From Apostichopus japonicus (lineage: Eukaryota; Echinodermata; Holothuroidea; Aspidochirotida; Stichopodidae), in NCBI RefSeq assembly GCF_037975245.1, contig NC_092576.1, positions 44,194,611-44,258,610 of the forward strand: 64,000 bases of DNA, in the 5' to 3' direction. Of this stretch, positions 62,801 to 64,000 are shown piece by piece. The translations under genes were made by a program, and so were the position numbers. Each line of letters opens with the position of its first letter. The first letter of the stretch is position 1. Under the pieces are notes generated by a model. The model did not search any database, was not told the DNA's origin, and saw only the letters and a list, made by a program, of their open reading frames with translations.

Positions 62801-63520
62801 GTTTGCACACTTTTCTGTATCCCATGGAGGTTAAGCGCTTCCAAAGCACGTAGAAGAGTCGTGATATCTGTTTCTGTGATTTCCCCTCTCTCCTCCAAAT
62901 ATTGAACCATACGGTAATTACGACCATCCTTATTTTGCAGCAAATCGATTTTTGCGGGTGGATAATTAAAGAAGGTTGCAAGGTGCAAAATATTTTCTTC
63001 AGTTAGTATATCAACTAATTTAGCTTTAAAGCTACCAAAACCTGGTAAAATAAACAAAACACGAATAATTCACTTGTCACATATTCCAGATCAGGTGTAA
63101 GGGGTCTCATGACTACTTCATGAACATTACACTCCACATGTATTAAATTTAAGTAAAATACATATTAATTCACGAATGAGAAGAGTATGGTATAACTAAC
63201 CATATGCAGGACAAAACTGAAAAAAAACGGATCTGTACAGATTGTATACCAGTCTAAGAGACTGTGTATAGTATAGATGATAGTGAATGCTAAGCATAAC
63301 CCATGGAACGTATATTCCAGATGTTAGTGTGTATCTTGTTCAAAGAGATGTCGTTTGAACCCATATCAGAAGATCCGAAAGAGCAATCGCACCCCCCCCC
63401 CCTCATTGATGTTACTTTGCTGATGTGTAATATCCAATTGCTATTCAATATATTGACAATCGTACCTGTCGAACTCTTCTTCTTTGCTGTTTCTACCACA
63501 TGCTTGAAATTGGTAGCCAT
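32830..63520 (-). CDS. death-effector-like plus leucine-rich-type modular repeat protein (14 exons, 3' end not found)
   Basis: Fourteen exons with GT-AG borders join in frame to 1719 nt (573 codons) without a stop. Residues 1-18 come from a short first exon. Residues about 19-120 form a death-fold domain of the death-effector type (key helix text EERGEITETDITTLLRAL). From about residue 121 a unit of four exons A-S-C-B repeats: A begins IPI or IKI and ends in an R.K.L strand, S has C.LP, C has LDL..GRW-like text, and B is a helical 40-residue piece. The LP..C pattern is like irregular leucine-rich repeats of invertebrate NLR proteins. There is no NACHT domain, no signal peptide and no membrane segment, so I infer a cytoplasmic innate-immune adaptor or receptor. 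Introns of ~10 kb hold transposons. The last exon found ends in phase 0 with a good donor, so more exons follow. Confidence 0.8.
34644..34720 (-). CDS. exon 13, repeat module type S (third)
   Basis: Acceptor GTGATTATAG, donor AAAG|GTAAAG, phase 2 to 1, 77 nt. Codes LDDCLLPSSIPVGPSLSTL and KSRGVK. Splicing to exon 12 gives RFKRLDLDDCLLP, a good leucine-rich strand. Confidence 0.8.
35782..35837. repeat. (TA)n microsatellite
   Basis: An uninterrupted TA run of about 56 bp in the intron between exons 12 and 13. It generates isoleucine-tyrosine frames on both strands that are not genes. Confidence 0.98.
36060..36510. repeat. ~165-bp tandem repeat, nearly three units, with short inverted ends
   Basis: CCACATGGTAGCCTAACACC recurs near 36063, 36190 and 36352. 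The second and third units also share CACTTTGCGTAGGATTC and TATCGCGTCGGGC. ATGCATGGAATAC near 36150 and GTATTCCATGCA near 36497 are inverted, which suggests a small element in which a unit was amplified. Confidence 0.7.
38238..38438 (+). pseudogene. LINE ORF2 C-terminal remnant
   Basis: A frame ending in TAG at 38436-38438 reads GRPVTTLLRKIKSQFKD and EEAINLAQDRDTWRSLI. The A.DR..WR signature near a stop is characteristic of the C-terminus of CR1/L2/Jockey-type LINE reverse transcriptase proteins. Upstream the frame breaks and the rest of the element is absent. It sits in the intron between exons 12 and 13, on the opposite strand to the host gene. Confidence 0.65.
38796..38962. mobile_element. 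159-bp MITE flanked by TTAA
   Basis: TCCTGTGAGTAACGCACG at 38800 is inverted at the right end (CGTGCGTTACTCACATGA, one mismatch). TTAA flanks both sides (38796-38799 and 38959-38962). TTAA duplications are typical of piggyBac and Kolobok groups. A third copy of the terminal sequence lies at 39043-39061. Confidence 0.7.
38944..39066. repeat. inverted-repeat unit sharing the MITE terminus
   Basis: TGCGTTACTCACATGATTAA and TTAATCCTGTGAGTAACGCA face each other across about 80 bp that include a GC-rich hairpin (CGGGCTCCGCCC). This overlaps the right end of the TTAA-flanked MITE, so the two may be a nested or chained pair. Confidence 0.65.
39959..40410. repeat. subterminal AGTGTTA / TAACACT motif array
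   Basis: Many copies of AGTGTT or AACACT occur in both orientations. From about 40100 they are organised as diverged ~63-bp units containing AAAGTGTTCATTTGTT and ACTTCTGGGTGTCAA. A few copies recur inside the right end (43425-43530). Compare the AGACTGA array of element 1. Confidence 0.8.
40848..41365. repeat. ~165-bp tandem repeat, three units, copying the ORF 3' end
   Basis: Units start near 40848, 41014, 41178 and 41342 (spacing 164-166 bp). Each holds AACTCTTCCCAAAG and AAATAAGCAACAACTTTA. Read on the minus strand, each unit border resembles the last codons and stop of the gene at 41335-41664, so the array seems to have grown from the gene's terminal codons and 3' untranslated region. 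Confidence 0.8.
41335..41664 (-). pseudogene. last exon of SAM-family transposon protein, one frameshift
   Basis: A good acceptor (TTGTTGTTACTTAG) opens a frame with EHQLGILFAKDF, then EAIDVCFKLFYVLNLNYT. Near 41465 the frame must shift to continue as ASLGAWEFFQKVVYKLPGG and RNQIRDFYAHRA, ending KKDKVTAV and TAG. The FK..YV..L.Y...L...W.F.Q..VY.L block is the typical C-terminus I recall for multi-exon SAM-domain proteins that are dispersed in animal genomes. The single shift argues for a recently active gene that is now broken. Function is unknown. Confidence 0.65.
42293..42568. mobile_element. small inverted-repeat element nested in element 3
   Basis: AGTATTGCGAAGTTCG at 42293-42308 is exactly inverted at 42553-42568. 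A further GCGAAGTTCGGG follows inside the left end, and a related GGGCGAACTTCGAAG lies outside at about 42750. No target duplication is clear. The 276-bp length is in the MITE range. Confidence 0.6.
43122..43162 (-). CDS. SAM-like N-terminal exon of element 3
   Basis: The minus strand reads GDWGLEELIEKFEG before a donor GAAG|GTATG. W.LEE...KF is the usual opening of a SAM domain. No in-frame ATG is available after the upstream TGA, so either a TTATAG acceptor (43163) joins it to an earlier exon or the start is mutated. Confidence 0.5.
43690..43875. repeat. G-rich and GT-rich low-complexity tract
   Basis: G-runs of eight or more occur near 43709-43730, and GTGTGTG followed by 13 G occurs near 43850-43872. 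The tract could form quadruplexes. No gene. Confidence 0.8.
44708..44916 (-). CDS. exon 12, repeat module type A (third)
   Basis: Acceptor CTTCAG, donor CTGGA|GTAAGT, phase 0 to 2, 209 nt. Begins IPIFLVTLVWSLSKIDEDG and ends NYLQHSQRFKRL. The intron after it is 10 kb and holds the TA-flanked element at 39946-43548. Confidence 0.85.
46230..46349 (-). CDS. exon 11, repeat module type B
   Basis: Acceptor CTTTCAATAG, donor GAC|GTAAGT, phase 0 to 0, 120 nt. Codes PDDIQTITEMCSDGLVIHR and ends VIELLVEASNHD; it has the same length and phase as exon 7. Confidence 0.85.
47094..47149 (-). CDS. exon 10, repeat module type C (second)
   Basis: Acceptor TTTTTACAG, donor GAAG|GTTTGT, phase 1 to 0, 56 nt. 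Codes VISSNEARFLDLRSGQWRK. The FLDL.SG.W core is shared with the other C exons. Confidence 0.75.
47829..47905 (-). CDS. exon 9, repeat module type S (second)
   Basis: Acceptor CCTTTGAAG, donor AAAG|GTACGA, phase 2 to 1, 77 nt. Codes LVNCKLPSSIKPDIIPEEP and RSRNIK, paralogous to exon 5. Confidence 0.8.
48700..48908 (-). CDS. exon 8, repeat module type A (second)
   Basis: Acceptor CTTCAG, donor CTATG|GTAAGG, phase 0 to 2, 209 nt. Begins IPISELGLHWSFNGFDG and contains LSSLSSVEKISINAG and EDVIGLINYGIKSPRFKEL. Clearly homologous to the A exons at 61705 and 44708. Confidence 0.85.
48909..51187. other. intron 7 part without recognised elements
   Basis: AT-rich intron sequence between exon 8 and the first hAT-like element. 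Multiple CCTAGGCCTA-type words occur near 50090-50460, but no element ends could be set. Confidence 0.55.
51196..52098. mobile_element. hAT-like element, exact 8-bp duplication GCGCTTAC
   Basis: CATGGGCGTCAACAGGT and (complement) CATGGGCGTCAGCAGGT form the ends, flanked by identical GCGCTTAC (51188-51195 and 52099-52106). The 903-bp interior is non-coding and includes the shared GCGCCA hairpin module in reverse orientation (52015-52058). It is in the intron between exons 7 and 8. Confidence 0.9.
53354..55545 (-). pseudogene. Penelope-like reverse transcriptase, frameshifted and interrupted
   Basis: Minus-strand blocks in order: SPTEKISEFVDYFLLPIV (about 55400), TLDVVAMYTNTPQKEALD (about 55280), CAMGSQASPEICDIVM (about 55070), WLRYRDEILLLYDGSPQEL (about 54970), then FTVEILHTEVTYLDLKIFKG and YTNPRKPSNTSRETLHTHLP. 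After the nested element come PILAYKRAQNLKDLLVNSRF and nearby residues (about 53480). Frames change near 55320 and 55130. The order and motifs fit Penelope-like elements. The catalytic motif reads YRDE where an active enzyme has two aspartates. No GIY-YIG endonuclease was recognised. It is dead in this copy. Confidence 0.8.
53522..54420. mobile_element. nested hAT-like element in copy B
   Basis: CAGGGGCGTAGCGAGC and CTTCGCTACGCCCCTG termini, flanked by TGCGCGTG (53514-53521) and TCCGCGTG (54421-54428), an 8-bp duplication with one mismatch. It lies inside the reverse transcriptase coding region and at the same site as the element at 23196-24061, so it was present before copies A and B separated. 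Confidence 0.8.
55994..56660. mobile_element. hAT-like element, 8-bp duplication TTGGCCGG/TTGGTCGG
   Basis: CATTGGCGGAGCTAGG at the left and (complement) CAGTGGTGGAGCGTCC at the right form related ends. TTGGCCGG (55986-55993) and TTGGTCGG (56661-56668) flank them with one mismatch. The left subterminal part holds the hairpin module (56061-56104). It is 667 bp, non-coding, and nested in the element at 52272-57380. Confidence 0.75.
57923..58042 (-). CDS. exon 7, repeat module type B
   Basis: Acceptor CATTTCCAG, donor AAC|GTAAGT, phase 0 to 0, 120 nt. Codes SKDQCSLRRLCSSIVYL and ends LLLDIASSHN, matching the LLVEASNHD end of the later B exon. It is followed by a 9-kb intron full of transposons. 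Confidence 0.75.
58043..61070. other. intron 6, mostly unique sequence
   Basis: Apart from the GC-rich minisatellite (59855-60040) and a poly-G run near 58283, no feature was recognised. No extra module exon was found; the phases of exons 6 and 7 already match. Confidence 0.6.
59855..60040. repeat. GC-rich ~18-bp minisatellite
   Basis: About nine diverged copies of GCCTGCGGATTACCCGAC. Since 18 is a multiple of three, both strands stay open (149 codons plus, 151 codons minus), but the frames contain only six-residue repeats and unrelated flanks. It lies in the intron between exons 6 and 7. Confidence 0.85.
61071..61159 (-). CDS. exon 6, repeat module type C (first)
   Basis: Acceptor CTTTCTAG, donor GAA|GTAAGT, phase 1 to 0, 89 nt. 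Codes VSWTPTEHGFHLDSSRGKW and a further ten residues. It is longer than the other C exons (56 and 65 nt); an internal GTAAAT could act as an earlier donor but would break the frame of the next exon. Confidence 0.7.
61372..61448 (-). CDS. exon 5, repeat module type S (first)
   Basis: Acceptor TTTTACAG, donor CAAG|GTGAGA, phase 2 to 1, exactly 77 nt like the other two S exons. Codes FIDCLLPLSLLVGSLSPL followed by TKLRNIQ. The conserved C.LP text closes the beta strand begun in the A exon. Confidence 0.75.
61705..61910 (-). CDS. exon 4, repeat module type A (first)
   Basis: Acceptor CCTTAG, donor TTGTC|GTAAGT, phase 0 to 2, 206 nt. Contains LENGDNVPVLSTLEELQIK and VVGLLSYAVQCQRLKKLS. The L.YA..CQRLKKLS end reads as a leucine-rich beta strand completed by the next exon. 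Confidence 0.8.
62386..62438 (-). CDS. exon 3, linker and first repeat edge
   Basis: Acceptor TTCCGACAG, donor GAC|GTGAGT, phase 1 to 0. It codes DLNLGKLDLGSKGSFTSD and directly joins the death-fold exon to the first A-type exon. It takes the place of a B-type exon and shows that no NACHT exon lies between. Confidence 0.7.
62736..63041 (-). CDS. exon 2, death-effector-like domain
   Basis: Acceptor TTTTACCAG, donor GAAG|GTATGT, phase 1 to 1, 102 codons. The domain runs from FKAKLVDILTEENILHLATF through YRMVQYLEERGEITETD and LLRALEALNLHGIQKSV. The spacing of helices and the D..TLLRAL text fit the death-effector subfamily; a death domain is the alternative. It mediates homotypic protein contacts in apoptosis and immune signalling in known families. 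Confidence 0.8.
63466..63520 (-). CDS. exon 1, N-terminus
   Basis: Codes MATNFKHVVETAKKKSST and the first base of a glycine codon; donor CAG|GTACGA, phase 1. The ATG is the only in-frame start. A possible acceptor (TTTTCATAG) lies five bases upstream, so a 5' untranslated exon may exist further right. Confidence 0.7.
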
Positions 63521-64000
63521 CGTACCTATGAAAATTGTAATAATGTAGCGTTAGTATTTACTGCTAATTAGATAAATAGCAGTAACATTTTAAATATAGC
63601 TATCATAGTTGTATATAATTTTGAACTGATGTGTTAGTTCAATGGAAACGTTTACGACCTTCCAAACCATGCTAAAAATGTGTTTAAGCATTACGAAATA
63701 GTTTAACATCAGCGTATTATCCAAAGCGGATTGAAGTTAAATATCACAGGAAATGCATTTGATCAAAATGGTTCAATGAGGCTGATGAGGTCGAGCGATG
63801 AAACTGGTTTTAAAAACTTAAAATTGAGAACATTATGTTGCTGCTACTGTGTCTAACAGTAACAGAAGAATAACGAGTTAGCAATGATCCATCATTTTAC
63901 AATGAATCCTCACAAATGAGGCTTATGTATTATTTATGTTTAAGAAAGCAGTTTTGTATCTTAAAAAAATATTGCAGCACATTGCAGCACCCTAGCTCAT
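63521..64000. other. upstream region of the death-fold gene
   Basis: AT-rich sequence right of the start codon. It should hold the promoter or an intron after a 5' untranslated exon, but no core element could be supported by eye. Confidence 0.4.

Overview
This window looks like a non-coding-rich stretch of a metazoan nuclear genome. Genes are split by GT-AG introns, the base composition is AT-rich, many satellites are present, and nested DNA transposons are numerous. The gene and transposon families (a death-fold/leucine-rich-type receptor, SAM-like transposon genes, a Penelope-like reverse transcriptase) fit a marine invertebrate deuterostome. A sea cucumber or other echinoderm is my best guess, not a proof. 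No bacterial features are present.

The one convincing host gene is on the minus strand, from position 63520 down to at least 32830. Fourteen exons splice in frame without a stop (1719 nt, 573 codons). The order is a short N-terminal exon, a death-effector-like exon, then a modular repeat region in which the exon set A-S-C-B recurs with fixed intron phases (A 0/2, S 2/1, C 1/0, B 0/0). No NACHT exon lies between the death-fold exon and the repeats. The 3' end was not found. Introns of this gene hold most mobile elements of the right half.

Left half (1-32 kb): three TA-flanked terminal-inverted-repeat elements occur in the window (2207-7251, 8340-12460, 39946-43548). The first and third each carry minus-strand exons of a SAM-like protein family and dense subterminal motif arrays. 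The second carries a broken gene ending in a tesmin/TSO1-like CXC cysteine cluster with TGA at a cysteine position. A second group has termini CAGGGGCGKATCCAGG and exact 5-bp target duplications (13042-15896, 22396-24600, 52718-55922). The last two of these carry fragments of a Penelope-like reverse transcriptase and a shared nested element. Five hAT-like elements have 8-bp target duplications, three exact and two with one mismatch (21698-22106, 51196-52098, 52272-57380, 53522-54420, 55994-56660).

Satellites: a ~150-bp array interrupted by a tRNA-derived SINE (19.4-21.0 kb), an array with perfect DR1 nuclear-receptor motifs (17.2-18.0 kb), a TACGTA palindrome array (24.6-25.3 kb), a 19-bp minisatellite of about 61 copies (27.25-28.42 kb), and a 47-bp array (31.7-32.4 kb). 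A LINE ORF2 C-terminus remains at 38.2-38.4 kb. The rest is AT-rich intergenic or intronic sequence in which I see no gene.
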